64,000 nucleotides of DNA from assembly GCF_013201035.1 (NCBI RefSeq), contig NZ_CP053707.1, positions 1,984,001-2,048,000 of the forward strand, read 5' to 3'. The notes below the pieces were generated by a model. That model was given only the letters and a program-made list of their open reading frames with translations, searched no databases and was not told the DNA's origin. Positions 7,869 to 17,227 of this stretch are shown in pieces. The translations under genes and the position numbers were made by a program. Within the stretch, counting starts at the first letter, position 1; every line of letters begins with the position of its first letter. This DNA comes from Arthrobacter sp. NEB 688 (GTDB taxonomy: Bacteria > Actinomycetota > Actinomycetes > Actinomycetales > Dermatophilaceae).

Positions 7869-9998
7869 TCAGGCGGGGACGTAGAGGCGCACCGACGGCC
7901 CGGTGACGGTGACGGTCCCCTCGTGGGGCGCCTCCTCGCCGCGCGGCCGCTCCCACTCGCTGTCGAAGAGCACCCGGTGCGCGCCGGGCGGCAGCGTGAC
8001 CTCGACGCTCCCGCCCCCGCCGTGGACGACGAGCAGCGCGGCGGTGCTGCCGTCGACCGGCGGCGCGAGGGCCATCTGGAGGACGCGGGTGCCCTCGCCG
8101 TGCCAGCGGTCGCCCATCGGCCGGCCGTCGGCGGCGTACCAGGCGACGTCGAGCGTGCCCTCGTCGTCGACCTCGCGGCCGGTCAGCCAGGTGCGCTGGC
8201 GCAGCACCGGCAGCCGCCGGCGCAGGGCCAGCAGGTGCCGGGTGGTCTCGAGGAGGTCGGCCTGCCACGGCGCGAGCTCCCAGTCGACCCACGAGACCTC
8301 GTTGTCCTGGCAGTACGGGTTGTTGTTGCCGCCCTGGCTGCGGCCGAGCTCGTCGCCGGCGGTGATCATCGGGACGCCCTGCGAGAGCAGGAGGGTCGCG
8401 AGGAGGTTGCGCAGAGCGCGGGTGCGGGCGGCGAGGACGGCGGCGTCGTCGGTCGGGCCCTCGACCCCGTGGTTCCACGAGCCGTTGCCGTCGGTGCCGT
8501 CGCGGTTGTCCTCGCCGTTGGCGTCGTTGTGCTTGCGGTCGTAGGCGACGAGGTCGGCGAGGGTCATCCCGTCGTGGGCGGTGACGAAGTTGACCGACGC
8601 GGTCGGGCCGCGGTCGCGGGCCCCGAACAGGTCGCGCGAGCCGGAGAGCCGGGTCGCGAGCTCGCGGGCGTCGTGGCCGCGCTCGCCGAGCGACTGGGCG
8701 CGCACGTCGCCGACCCAGAAGCGCCGGGTGGCGTCGCGGAAGCGGTCGTTCCACTCGAGGAACGGGGGCGGGAACTGGCCGGTGCGCCAGCCGTGGATGC
8801 CGAGGTCCCACGGCTCGGCGACCAGGACGACCCGGGAGAGCACGGGGTCGGTGCGCAGGGCGACGAGGAAGGGGTGGTCGGGGTCGTAGTCGTCGCCGCG
8901 CCCGCGGCCGAGGGCGACGGCGAGGTCGAAGCGGAAGCCGTCGACGTGGTAGGTCTGCACCCAGTGCCGCAGGCTGTCGAGGACCATCCGGCAGACGACC
9001 GGGTGGCGCAGGTCGAGGGTGTTGCCGCAGCCGGTGACGTCGATGTCGCGCCCGCGCTCGTCGAGCCGGTAGTAGGCGCGCTGGTCCAGGCCGCGCCACG
9101 AGAGCATCGCGCCGGAGCGGCTCTGCTCGGCGGTGTGGTTGTAGACGACGTCGAGGACGACCTCGAGGCCCGCCGCGTGGAGCAGCTTGACCATGCCCTT
9201 GACCTCGTCGACGACGCCCTGCGGGTCGGACGCGGCGGCGTAGCGCGCGTGCGGCGCCATGAAGCCGAGGGTGTTGTAGCCCCAGTGGTTGGTCATCCCG
9301 CGCTGCACGAGGTGCGGCTCGTGCGTGAAGGCGTGGACGGGCAGCAGCTCGATGGTCGTCACGCCGAGCGAGAGCAGGTGCTCGACCGAGGCCGGGTGCG
9401 CGAGACCGGCGTACGTGCCCCGCAGGTGCTCGGGCACGCCCGGCAGGAGCATCGTCTGGTTGCGGACGTGCGCCTCGTAGACGACCGTCTCGCTGCGCGA
9501 GCGCAGCGGCGGGGCGTCGCCCGCCCAGTCGAAGGCGTGGTCGACGACGACCCCGCGCGGCACGTGCCCGCGGCTGTCGAGCGACGAGCGCTGCTCGAGG
9601 TCGCCGCGCCACTGCTCGTCGACGCGGTGGGCGTAGACCTCCGGGCCCCACGCGACCGCGCCCTCGACGGCGCCGGCGTACGGGTCGAGGAGGAGCTTGG
9701 TCGGGTTGTGGTGCAGCCCGTGGTCGGGCTCCCACGGCCCGTCGACACGCAAGCCGTACCGCGTGCCGGGACCCATGCCGGGCACGAAGCCGAACCACCA
9801 CCCGTGCGCCCGCTCGCGCAGCGCCACCCGCCGCTCGCTCGTGCCGGCGGTGTCGCCGGCCTCGAAGAGGCACACGTCGACGGCCTCGGCGTGGCCCGCG
9901 TAGACGGCGACGTCGGCGCCGCCCGGGACGAGCGTCACCCCGGGGGGCGGCGGCAGGTCACGGGTCGTGGGCCCGGGCGGGGCGGGGCGGGTGGGCAC
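7869..9998 (-). CDS. glgX: Glycogen debranching enzyme (isoamylase type)
   Basis: GlgX hydrolyses alpha-1,6 branches of phosphorylase-trimmed glycogen in the cytoplasm. It has 709 residues with an N-terminal CBM48-like domain followed by a GH13 barrel. Visible conserved regions are LDVVYNHTAEQ, GFRFDLAVALGRG (nucleophile Asp), LVAEPWDLG (acid/base Glu), NFVTAHDGMTLADL and NNPYCQDNEVSW. Together with the GlgP and GlgE genes upstream in the window it completes a glucan turnover set. The GTG start is supported by TAGGGT (10010-10005, minus strand) ending 6 nt upstream, so the mRNA is probably leaderless and glgX has its own promoter. Confidence 0.94.
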   Translation of the reverse strand: MPTRPAPPGPTTRDLPPPPGVTLVPGGADVAVYAGHAEAVDVCLFEAGDTAGTSERRVALRERAHGWWFGFVPGMGPGTRYGLRVDGPWEPDHGLHHNPTKLLLDPYAGAVEGAVAWGPEVYAHRVDEQWRGDLEQRSSLDSRGHVPRGVVVDHAFDWAGDAPPLRSRSETVVYEAHVRNQTMLLPGVPEHLRGTYAGLAHPASVEHLLSLGVTTIELLPVHAFTHEPHLVQRGMTNHWGYNTLGFMAPHARYAAASDPQGVVDEVKGMVKLLHAAGLEVVLDVVYNHTAEQSRSGAMLSWRGLDQRAYYRLDERGRDIDVTGCGNTLDLRHPVVCRMVLDSLRHWVQTYHVDGFRFDLAVALGRGRGDDYDPDHPFLVALRTDPVLSRVVLVAEPWDLGIHGWRTGQFPPPFLEWNDRFRDATRRFWVGDVRAQSLGERGHDARELATRLSGSRDLFGARDRGPTASVNFVTAHDGMTLADLVAYDRKHNDANGEDNRDGTDGNGSWNHGVEGPTDDAAVLAARTRALRNLLATLLLSQGVPMITAGDELGRSQGGNNNPYCQDNEVSWVDWELAPWQADLLETTRHLLALRRRLPVLRQRTWLTGREVDDEGTLDVAWYAADGRPMGDRWHGEGTRVLQMALAPPVDGSTAALLVVHGGGGSVEVTLPPGAHRVLFDSEWERPRGEEAPHEGTVTVTGPSVRLYVPA

Positions 9999-10045
9999 GT
10001 CAGGACCCTAGCCGGGCGGGCGCGCGGGGGTGGCGGGGTCCGGGC

Positions 10046-11467
10046 TCAGGCGCGCAGGGCCTCGGCGAGCTCCCGCACGTGCTCGACGAGGAGGTCCATG
10101 TCCTCGTCGGTGTGCGCGAGGGACACCAGCCACTGCTCGTCGAGACCGGGGGGCGTGAGGATGTTGCGGTTGACGCCCCACAGCCACGACAGCTCGGCCA
10201 TCGCGAAGTCCGTCGCCTTGTAGTCGCGGTAGGTGCGCACCGGCGCGGTCGACCACGTGACGCAGCCCTTGACCCCGAGGCCGACGGTGTGGGCCGGCAG
10301 CTCGAAGGTGTCGATGACGTCGTCGATGCGCGACAGGGCCCGCACGTTGATCGCCTCGGTGGCGGCCAGCGCCTCGGGGGTGCAGATCTCGTCGACGGCC
10401 TTCGCGGCGGCCATGACGAGCGGGTTGCCGTTGTAGGTGCCGAAGTGGGCCATCCGGCCGTCGACGACGACCTCCATGACGTCGCGGCGACCCCCGAAGG
10501 CGGCGAGCGGCAGGCCGCCGCCGATCGACTTGGCGAGGGTGATGAGGTCGGGCTTGACGCCGAGGCGCTGCGCGGCGCCCGCGTAGCCCGCGGTGAGGCC
10601 GGTCTTCACCTCGTCGAAGAGCAGGACGACGCCGTGCTCGTCGCACAGCTCGCGCACGCCCGCGAGGTAGCCGGCGTCCGGCACGACGATCGAGAGGTTC
10701 TCGACGACCGGCTCGACGACCATGACGGCGATCTCGCGGCCGTGCTCGGCGAGGATCGCGCGCAGGCGGTCGAGGTCGTTGTAGGGGACGACGTGGACGG
10801 TGCCGGCCTCCACGTCGAAGGGCACCTCGGGCACGGGGGCCTCGGCCGGGCCGATGTCCTCGAGCGCCGGCTTGACCGACACCTGGAGGGCGTCGTAGCC
10901 GCCGTGGTAGCCGCCCTCGATCTTCACGACGGCCTTGCGCCCGGTGAAGGCGCGCGCGGCGCGGATGGCGTACATCAGCGACTCGGTGCCGGAGTTGGTG
11001 AAGCGGACCATGTCGAGGCCGAAGCGCTCGCAGAACCGCTCGCTCATCTCGGTCGCCTGCGGGGAGGGGGTGACGAAGAGGGTGCCGGTGTCGGTCAGCG
11101 CGCGCTGGACGTGCTCGACGACGGTCGGGTTGAGGTGGCCGACGAGCATCGCGCCGAAGCCCATCGACAGGTCGAGCATCCGGCGGCCGTCGACGTCGGT
11201 CAGCCACGCGCCGCGCGCGGAGGCCACCGAGACGGGGTAGGGGTCCCAGTGCTGGAAGGAGGAGGTGACGCCGAGCGGCAGCGTGCGGGCCGCGCGGGTG
11301 TTGTGCTCGCCGGACGCCGGGGTGCTCGCCGCGAACCGCTCCCACTCGGCGGCGAGGAGGGACTCCACGCGGGCGGGGTCGACCGGGCGGCTGCTCGCCG
11401 GGAGGCGGCGGTAGGTGGCCGGGTCGTGGGCGGGGTACGGGCGGGCCGGGGTGTCGGTCGCGGACAT
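10046..11467 (-). CDS. Class III aminotransferase, glutamate-1-semialdehyde aminomutase-like
   Basis: A PLP enzyme of 473 residues in the HemL-like branch of class III aminotransferases. Seen are WLTDVDGRRMLDLSMGFGAMLVGH, FTNSGTESLMYAIRAARA, EGGYHGGYDALQVS, VVEPVVENL, LLFDEVKTGL and the PLP lysine in TLAKSIGGGLP (Lys about residue 313). GTYNGNPLVMAA near the C-terminus is typical of the family. It is not next to other haem genes, so an amino-sugar or other aminotransferase role is as likely as HemL itself. The ATG is chosen because AGGAG lies 9 nt upstream. In-frame codons further upstream lack a ribosome site. Confidence 0.85.
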   Translation of the reverse strand: MSATDTPARPYPAHDPATYRRLPASSRPVDPARVESLLAAEWERFAASTPASGEHNTRAARTLPLGVTSSFQHWDPYPVSVASARGAWLTDVDGRRMLDLSMGFGAMLVGHLNPTVVEHVQRALTDTGTLFVTPSPQATEMSERFCERFGLDMVRFTNSGTESLMYAIRAARAFTGRKAVVKIEGGYHGGYDALQVSVKPALEDIGPAEAPVPEVPFDVEAGTVHVVPYNDLDRLRAILAEHGREIAVMVVEPVVENLSIVVPDAGYLAGVRELCDEHGVVLLFDEVKTGLTAGYAGAAQRLGVKPDLITLAKSIGGGLPLAAFGGRRDVMEVVVDGRMAHFGTYNGNPLVMAAAKAVDEICTPEALAATEAINVRALSRIDDVIDTFELPAHTVGLGVKGCVTWSTAPVRTYRDYKATDFAMAELSWLWGVNRNILTPPGLDEQWLVSLAHTDEDMDLLVEHVRELAEALRA

Positions 11468-11650
11468 CGTCGCTGCTCCTGGGTGGTGGAATCCGTGGCG
11501 AGGGGGCTTCGGGGCCACCCATCACATATGTCTGGGGGCGAATGTACTACCGGATCCGGGGTCGGGGCGAGTCCCGGGAGGTTCGGCGCCGTGGCCCGCC
11601 CCCGGACCCGGGCCGGTCGCCGGTGGGGGAGCGGTCGATACGGTGGGGTC

Positions 11651-12117
11651 ATGACCGACCCCACCTCGCTGCCCAACTTCCCGCCGCCCGCGAACGAGCA
11701 CCCGCTGCGCGGCCGGGTCCTCGACGTCCTCGTCGACCTCGGGCTCGCCCCGAACCTCGACGGCGACGGGGACGTGGCCTTCACGGTCAACGACCAGCAG
11801 CTGTTCGTCCGCTGCACCGAGGGCGACGTCGAGATCATGCGCCTCTTCGGCCAGTGGCAGATCCAGGACGAGCTGACGGCCGACCGCCTCAAGCTCCACG
11901 AGACGTGCAACGAGCTCAACCTGCACATGAACCACGTGAAGACCGGCATCGCGGGCACGACCCTCGTCGTCACCGGCGAGCACGTCGTCACGCCGGGCGC
12001 CGACCTCTCGACGCTCACCCAGGTCTCCATCCAGGTCGTGCTCTCCGCGGTCCACCTCTGGCACCAGCGCATCCTCGGCATCGACCCCGAGACCGGCCAG
12101 CCGACCGAGGACGGGCA

Positions 12118-12121
<4 letters not shown>
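11651..12121 (+). CDS. YbjN domain-containing protein
   Basis: A 156-residue soluble protein with a YbjN-type fold, a family related to type III secretion chaperones whose biochemical role is not settled. It has an N-terminal proline-rich tail, then VLDVLVDLGLAPNLDGDGDVAF, a middle segment with FGQWQI, and LNLHMNHVKTGI. The ATG at 11651 lies 6 nt after TACGGT (11639-11644), so the mRNA is predicted to be leaderless. It ends by overlapping the next gene by 4 bp (GTGA), indicating translational coupling with the enoyl-CoA hydratase. Confidence 0.82.
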
Positions 12122-12897
<776 letters not shown>

Positions 12898-12909
12898 CCC
12901 CGTGACGTG

Positions 12910-12940
12910 CGCGGCCGCCCTGCACCGCAGGGCGGCCGCG
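12910..12940. terminator. Hairpin between convergent genes
   Basis: The arms 12910-12923 and 12927-12940 form a perfect 14-bp GC-rich stem with a 3-nt loop, 12 nt past the enoyl-CoA hydratase stop codon. It faces the anti-sigma gene stop at 12969. There is no T-run. Confidence 0.7.
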
Positions 12941-12968
12941 TCGTCGTCCGGGGCCCTGGCTCCGGTGC

Positions 12969-13649
12969 TCAGGCCCGGGGGAAGGCCGAGCGGACCAGGA
13001 CGCGCCCGTCGTCGCCGAGGACCTCGAAGCCGCTCGCGCGCTCCCGCAGCACCGACGAGTTGAGGTTGCAGCGCATCGTCCGCTCGCCGGTGCCGACGAA
13101 CTCGCCGGCGGGGAAGGCGGCGCCGTCCGGCCCGAGCACGACGACCCGGTAGCGGTCGCCGGCCGTGAAGCCGCTCGCGGTCAGCTTGACCTCGACCCCC
13201 CACGTGTGGGGGACCAGCCCGGCGCTCGCGACCAGCCCCGGGGCGCCGACGGCGACGGGGACGGCCTCGACCGGCACGACCGGCGCCGCGGGATCGGTGA
13301 CCAGCCGCGTCACGCCGAGCGTGAGCGCCGCCCCGACCGCCGCCGCCACGAGCAGCGTGCCCGCCCGGCGGGCGAGCCCGGACCCGGGGGCCCCGCGCCG
13401 GGCGTCGGCGGCGACCGCCGCGCCCACCCGGTCGGCGAGGTCGGGAGGCGGCTGCGGGAGCGCCGGACGGGTCCCGCGCAGCCCGCCGAGCGCGGCCGCG
13501 ACGGGCGTCAGCGCGGCGAGCTCGGCGGTGCACGCCGCGCACCCGTCGAGGTGCGCCTCGAGCGCGGGGACCTCGTCGGCGGGGAGGTCGCCCAGCACGT
13601 ACGGGCCGAGCGCGGTCCGCAGCGCCTCGTGGTCGGTCGGCGTGCTCAT
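12969..13649 (-). CDS. Anti-sigma factor, zinc-finger/RskA type
   Basis: A 226-residue membrane anti-sigma factor for the ECF sigma encoded directly upstream. The cytoplasmic N-terminus has the zinc-binding His33-x3-Cys37-x2-Cys40 of anti-sigma domains. One membrane span follows at about residues 96-116 (AGTLLVAAAVGAALTLG), and then an extracytoplasmic RskA-like beta domain with GDRYRVVVLGPDG. Its ATG overlaps the sigma stop codon by 4 bp, so the pair is translationally coupled. The DUF4394 gene heads the same operon. The signal it senses is unknown. Confidence 0.88.
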   Translation of the reverse strand: MSTPTDHEALRTALGPYVLGDLPADEVPALEAHLDGCAACTAELAALTPVAAALGGLRGTRPALPQPPPDLADRVGAAVAADARRGAPGSGLARRAGTLLVAAAVGAALTLGVTRLVTDPAAPVVPVEAVPVAVGAPGLVASAGLVPHTWGVEVKLTASGFTAGDRYRVVVLGPDGAAFPAGEFVGTGERTMRCNLNSSVLRERASGFEVLGDDGRVLVRSAFPRA

Positions 13650-14191
13650 CGCTCCACTCCCATCTCCTCCATCGCGACCCGCAGGGCCTTGAGACCGTAG
13701 AAGACCCGGCTGCGCAGGGTGCTCTCGGGGATGCCGAGCTCGGCCGCGACCTCGCCGTACGGCCGGCCGGCGAGGTGGGTCTCGGTCAGCGCCTGCCGGT
13801 GCGCCTCGCCGAGGCGCCCGAGCGCCTCCTCGACGAGCCAGCCGTGCAGGAGCGCGTCCCAGCCGTCTGTCGCGGGGGCGTGGCGCTCGAGGCCCTCGTG
13901 GTCGGACAGGTCGCGCAGCCACGGCCGGGCCTCGCGGACCCGGTGCAGGTCGATGACGACGTTCCGGGCGATGCCGAAGAGCCAGGTGCGCAGCGCGGCG
14001 ACCGACGGGTCGTAGCGCTCGCGGGCGCGCCAGGCGCGCAGGAAGGTCTCCTGGACGGCGTCCTGCGCCAGGCCGCCGTCGCCGAGGCCGCGCAGGGCGA
14101 ACCGGTACAGCTCGGCCCCGTGCGCCGCGTACGCCTCCCGGACGCCCTCCTCGGTGAGCGAGGAGGGCGTCCGGGGACGGCGCACGAGCAT
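13646..14191 (-). CDS. ECF RNA polymerase sigma factor
   Basis: A 181-residue ECF sigma factor. Region 2 spans about residues 20-85 with DAVQETFLRAWRARERYDP and LFGIARNVVIDLHR. Region 4 spans about 115-172 with EALGRLGEAHRQALTETHLAGRPYGEVA and the helix-turn-helix GIPESTLRSRVFYGLKALR. It lies 12 bp after the DUF4394 gene and overlaps its anti-sigma gene. This order (target gene, sigma, anti-sigma) suggests autoregulation together with the secreted protein. It is similar in type to SigK/SigL-RskA systems, but the exact group is not assigned. Confidence 0.9.
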   Translation of the reverse strand: MLVRRPRTPSSLTEEGVREAYAAHGAELYRFALRGLGDGGLAQDAVQETFLRAWRARERYDPSVAALRTWLFGIARNVVIDLHRVREARPWLRDLSDHEGLERHAPATDGWDALLHGWLVEEALGRLGEAHRQALTETHLAGRPYGEVAAELGIPESTLRSRVFYGLKALRVAMEEMGVER

Positions 14192-14203
14192 CAGGGGCCT
14201 CGG

Positions 14204-15037
14204 TCAGCGACCCGTCGGGACCGCGAGGTCGAGCACCTGCGTGCCGCGCGGGAACCAGCCCTCGCGGGTGGCCTTCCCGGTGAGCAGGTCGACGCGGTAC
14301 AGGCCCGCCCTGCCGTCGACCTCGAGGGCGGCGTACGCGCGGTTCCTCCGGTCGATGTCCATGCCGCCCCGCGTCGCGTCGACGCCGAGCGAGCCGGTCG
14401 GGGCCAGCGAGCCGGCGTTGGCCGGCGACTGGACGACCACCTGGTCGGCCTTGGTGTCGATGTCGAAGAGCGTCGTCGCGGTCGCGGCGTCGGTGTCGGG
14501 GTTGGTGTACGCGGCGGCGGTGACCCCCGTCGAGGCGGTGGTGGCCCCGGTGACGTTGAGCGGGGTGTCGGCGATCGTCGTGCCGCCGGGGTTGACGTCG
14601 TGGCGCAGGTTCTGGCCGGTGTCGCTGATGACGCGCAGCCGGTCGGCGGCCGGGTTGAAGTCGACGCCGAAGTGCTTGCCGTCCAGGGCGACCGTCAGCC
14701 GGTTGACGAGCGTCGCCCGGGGAGCCTTCGTGAAGAGCAGGCGGCGCTCGGGGACGGCGACGGTGTAGACGCCGCCGCGGTCGCCGACGGCGTAGAGCCG
14801 GCCGTCGGCCGGACGGTGGTCGAGGCCGACGAGGCGGGTGTCCTGCGTCAGTCCGGTCACGGCGCCGAGCGAGCGGGCCGAGCCCGGGCGGTCGAGGTCG
14901 ACCGAGACGAGGGTCTTCGTGCCGGCGAGGCCGACGGCGTCGGGGGAGTGCAGGAGGGTCGCGGTGGCGGCGGGGGCCATCGGCAGGGCGAGGGCGGCGG
15001 TGAGGACGCCGGCGGCGGCGAGTCGGGTGCGGTGCAC
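14204..15037 (-). CDS. DUF4394 domain-containing secreted protein
   Basis: A 277-residue exported protein. It has an N-terminal signal peptide of about 26 residues (basic start, LAAAGVLTAALALPMAP, ending ATA) followed by one DUF4394 domain with a repetitive beta structure. Typical DUF4394 segments are LVGLDHRPADGRLYAVGDRGGVYTV, GVDFNPAADRLRVISDTGQNLRH and TAAAYTNPDTDA. The GTG is chosen because AAGGAG lies 6 nt upstream and the signal peptide starts there. It is the first gene of the operon with an ECF sigma and an anti-sigma factor, so it is likely a target of that sigma. Molecular function is unknown. Confidence 0.88.
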   Translation of the reverse strand: MHRTRLAAAGVLTAALALPMAPAATATLLHSPDAVGLAGTKTLVSVDLDRPGSARSLGAVTGLTQDTRLVGLDHRPADGRLYAVGDRGGVYTVAVPERRLLFTKAPRATLVNRLTVALDGKHFGVDFNPAADRLRVISDTGQNLRHDVNPGGTTIADTPLNVTGATTASTGVTAAAYTNPDTDAATATTLFDIDTKADQVVVQSPANAGSLAPTGSLGVDATRGGMDIDRRNRAYAALEVDGRAGLYRVDLLTGKATREGWFPRGTQVLDLAVPTGR

Positions 15038-15199
15038 GGGGAGCTCCTTCGGTCCGTGGGCTGGTACCGGTGGATACGGGGCCCGGGGGGCGCGCGTTGA
15101 ACGCCGTCGCAGGTTTCTCGCGGCCGGTTCGGCGCGGGCGCGGCCGCCGGATGGCCGGCAAGGCCTGGCGCGGCGGCCGGCCGGACCCTCGACGGGGTG

Positions 15200-15251
15200 G
15201 TGACCGTCACGCCGACCGGGTGGTGAACGAGCGCTCACCGGCTGAGAGGAT
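15200..15251 (+). promoter_or_regulatory. etfBA promoter region with palindromic operator candidates
   Basis: Two palindromes lie upstream of etfB. GTGACCGTCAC is at 15200-15210. The 18-bp GGTGAACGAGCGCTCACC is at 15222-15239, with 7 of 8 half-site positions symmetric. A -10-like GAGGAT follows at 15246-15251, so the second palindrome overlaps the -35 region. Its size and spacing resemble TetR-family operators. No such regulator gene is in the window. Confidence 0.5.
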
Positions 15252-15318
15252 GGGAGGCGTTGTCGCGCCGGGGACCCCCGGGCGCGAGACCCCCACGACA
15301 GGAAGGGACGAGGGACGG

Positions 15319-16107
15319 ATGAACATCGTCGTCTGCGTCAAGCACGTCCCGGACGCTCAGTCCGACCGGACGTTCCAGGAGTCCGACAACACCGTCGACC
15401 GCGCGGTCGACGGCCTGCTCTCCGAGCTCGACGAGTACGCCGTCGAGGAGGCCCTCAAGATCGTCGAGGCCGCCGGCGAGGGTGAGGTCACCGTCGTGAC
15501 GGTCGGCCCCGCGGCCGCCGCCGACGCGCTGAAGAAGGCCCTCCAGATGGGTGCCCACAAGGCCGTCCACGTGCAGGACGACGCGATCCACGGCTCCGAC
15601 GCCGTCGGCACCTCGCTCGTGCTCGCGAAGGCCGTCGAGAAGGCGACCGACGGCAGCCCCGAGCTCGTCCTCACCGGGATGTCCTCGACCGACGGCGTCA
15701 TGGGCGTCGTCCCCGCGATGCTCGCCGAGCGCCTCGGCCTGCCGCAGGTCACCTACGCCTCGGAGCTGACCGTCGGCGAGGGCCGCGTCACCATCCGCCG
15801 CGACGGCGACGTCGCCTCCGAGACCATCGAGGCCGCGCTGCCGGCGCTCGTCTCGGTCACCGACCAGATCAACGAGCCGCGATACCCCTCCTTCAAGGGG
15901 ATCATGGCCGCCAAGAAGAAGCCGGTCGAGACGTGGTCGCTGGCCGACCTCGGCGTCGACGCCGATGACGTGGGCCTCGGTGCCGCGTGGACCTCGGTCG
16001 TCGCGTTCGCCAAGCGCCCGCCGCGCGAGCAGGGGCAGATCGTCACCGACGAGGGCGAGGGCGGCGCGAAGCTGGCCGAGTTCCTCAGCGCCCAGAAGTT
16101 CCTCTGA
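15319..16107 (+). CDS. etfB: Electron transfer flavoprotein subunit beta
   Basis: The beta subunit of the ETF heterodimer, which accepts electrons from acyl-CoA dehydrogenases and passes them towards the respiratory chain. It has 262 residues. MNIVVCVKHVPD, ALKIVEAAGEGEVTVVTVGP and LVLTGMSSTDGVMGVVPAMLAERLGLPQ are characteristic. The loop NEPRYPSFKGIMAAKKKPVE is the AMP-binding, recognition-loop region. A GAGGGA/GGAAGGGA ribosome site precedes the ATG, and a leader of roughly 60 nt is implied by the -10 at 15246. etfA follows after 32 bp in the same operon. Confidence 0.96.
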   Translation: MNIVVCVKHVPDAQSDRTFQESDNTVDRAVDGLLSELDEYAVEEALKIVEAAGEGEVTVVTVGPAAAADALKKALQMGAHKAVHVQDDAIHGSDAVGTSLVLAKAVEKATDGSPELVLTGMSSTDGVMGVVPAMLAERLGLPQVTYASELTVGEGRVTIRRDGDVASETIEAALPALVSVTDQINEPRYPSFKGIMAAKKKPVETWSLADLGVDADDVGLGAAWTSVVAFAKRPPREQGQIVTDEGEGGAKLAEFLSAQKFL

Positions 16108-16139
16108 CCGCGGCCGCCCGAGACCAGGAGCACAGACCC

Positions 16140-17099
16140 ATGGCTGAAGTACTCGTCCTCGCCGACTACGCCGGAGGGCGCCTGCGCAAGGCGACCGCCG
16201 AGCTGCTGACCCTCGCCCGCCGCCTCGGCGAGCCCTCCGCGGTGCACGTCGGCCCCGGCGCCGAGGCCGCGCAGAAGACCTACGCGAAGTACGGCGCGCA
16301 CAAGGTGTACGTCGTCGACGACGCCGACGCCGCGTCCTACCTCGTGGCCCCGCAGGCCGAGGTCCTCGCGCAGCTCATCGAGAAGACCTCTCCCGCAGCG
16401 GTGCTCATCCCGAGCAACGCCGCCGGCAAGGAGATCGCCGCTCGCCTGGCCATCAAGGCCGGCTCCGGGATGATCACCGACGCCGTCGACGTGCGCGCGG
16501 GCGAGGACGGCACGCCGGAGACGACGCAGTCGGTCTTCGCCGGCTCGTACACGGTGACCGCGAAGGTCACGACCGGCACCCCGATCATCTGCGTCAAGCC
16601 GAACTCGGCGTCGATCGAGGCGGCCCCGGAGGCCGGCACGATCGAGGCCGTCGACGTCACCGTGAGCGACGCCGCGAAGGCGGCCCGCATCACCGACTCG
16701 CAGCCGAAGAAGGCCACCGGGCGCCCGGAGCTGACCGAGGCGGCCATCGTCGTCTCCGGCGGCCGTGGCACCGGCGGCGACTTCAACCCGGTCGAGGAGT
16801 TCGCCGACAGCCTCGGCGCCGCGGTCGGTGCGAGCCGTGCGGCCGTCGACGCCGGCTGGTACCCGCACAGCAACCAGGTCGGCCAGACCGGCAAGCAGGT
16901 CTCGCCGCAGCTGTACGTCGCGGCGGGCATCTCGGGTGCGATCCAGCACCGCGCCGGCATGCAGACCTCCAAGACCATCGTCGCCGTCAACAAGGACGAG
17001 GAGGCGCCGATCTTCGAGCTCGTCGACTTCGGCGTCGTCGGCGACCTCTTCGCGGTCCTCCCGCAGGCCACGACCGAGGTCAGGAAGCGCAAGGGCTGA
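16140..17099 (+). CDS. etfA: Electron transfer flavoprotein subunit alpha
   Basis: The FAD-binding alpha subunit, 319 residues. The N-terminal domain begins [13 protein letters not shown]. The C-terminal FAD domain contains [31 protein letters not shown], the [16 protein letters not shown] segment and [21 protein letters not shown]. All are canonical contacts for FAD. The ATG at 16140 follows AGGAG at about 10 nt. It is cotranscribed with etfB. A 12-bp hairpin follows before the cysteine desulfurase gene. Confidence 0.96.
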   Translation: MAEVLVLADYAGGRLRKATAELLTLARRLGEPSAVHVGPGAEAAQKTYAKYGAHKVYVVDDADAASYLVAPQAEVLAQLIEKTSPAAVLIPSNAAGKEIAARLAIKAGSGMITDAVDVRAGEDGTPETTQSVFAGSYTVTAKVTTGTPIICVKPNSASIEAAPEAGTIEAVDVTVSDAAKAARITDSQPKKATGRPELTEAAIVVSGGRGTGGDFNPVEEFADSLGAAVGASRAAVDAGWYPHSNQVGQTGKQVSPQLYVAAGISGAIQHRAGMQTSKTIVAVNKDEEAPIFELVDFGVVGDLFAVLPQATTEVRKRKG

Positions 17100-17148
17100 C
17101 CGGACCACCGCTCACGAGGCGGTCTCGTCGCGCGCGAGCGCGGCCGGT

Positions 17149-17175
17149 GAGGGGCGAGCGATCCGCTCGCCCCTC
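17149..17175 (+). terminator. Hairpin after etfA
   Basis: The arms 17149-17160 and 17164-17175 form a perfect 12-bp stem (GAGGGGCGAGCG and its complement) with loop ATC, 50 nt after the etfA stop. No T-run follows. It sits just upstream of the predicted leaderless promoter of the next gene. Confidence 0.6.
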
Positions 17176-17227
17176 TGCCGTCCCCGGCGGCCGGTCGGGA
17201 CGGGGCCGAAACGTAGACTCGACCCTC

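Noticed and set aside
9998-11651. Search for a tRNA or rRNA gene or CRISPR array in gaps of the window
   Set aside because: Gaps are mostly under 200 bp and none showed cloverleaf arms with CCA-end context, rRNA-like sequence, or regularly spaced identical repeats.
15095-15105. GCGTTGAACGC palindrome upstream of the DUF4394 gene
   Set aside because: Short (11 bp), not placed at a convincing promoter and easily expected by chance in G/C-rich DNA.
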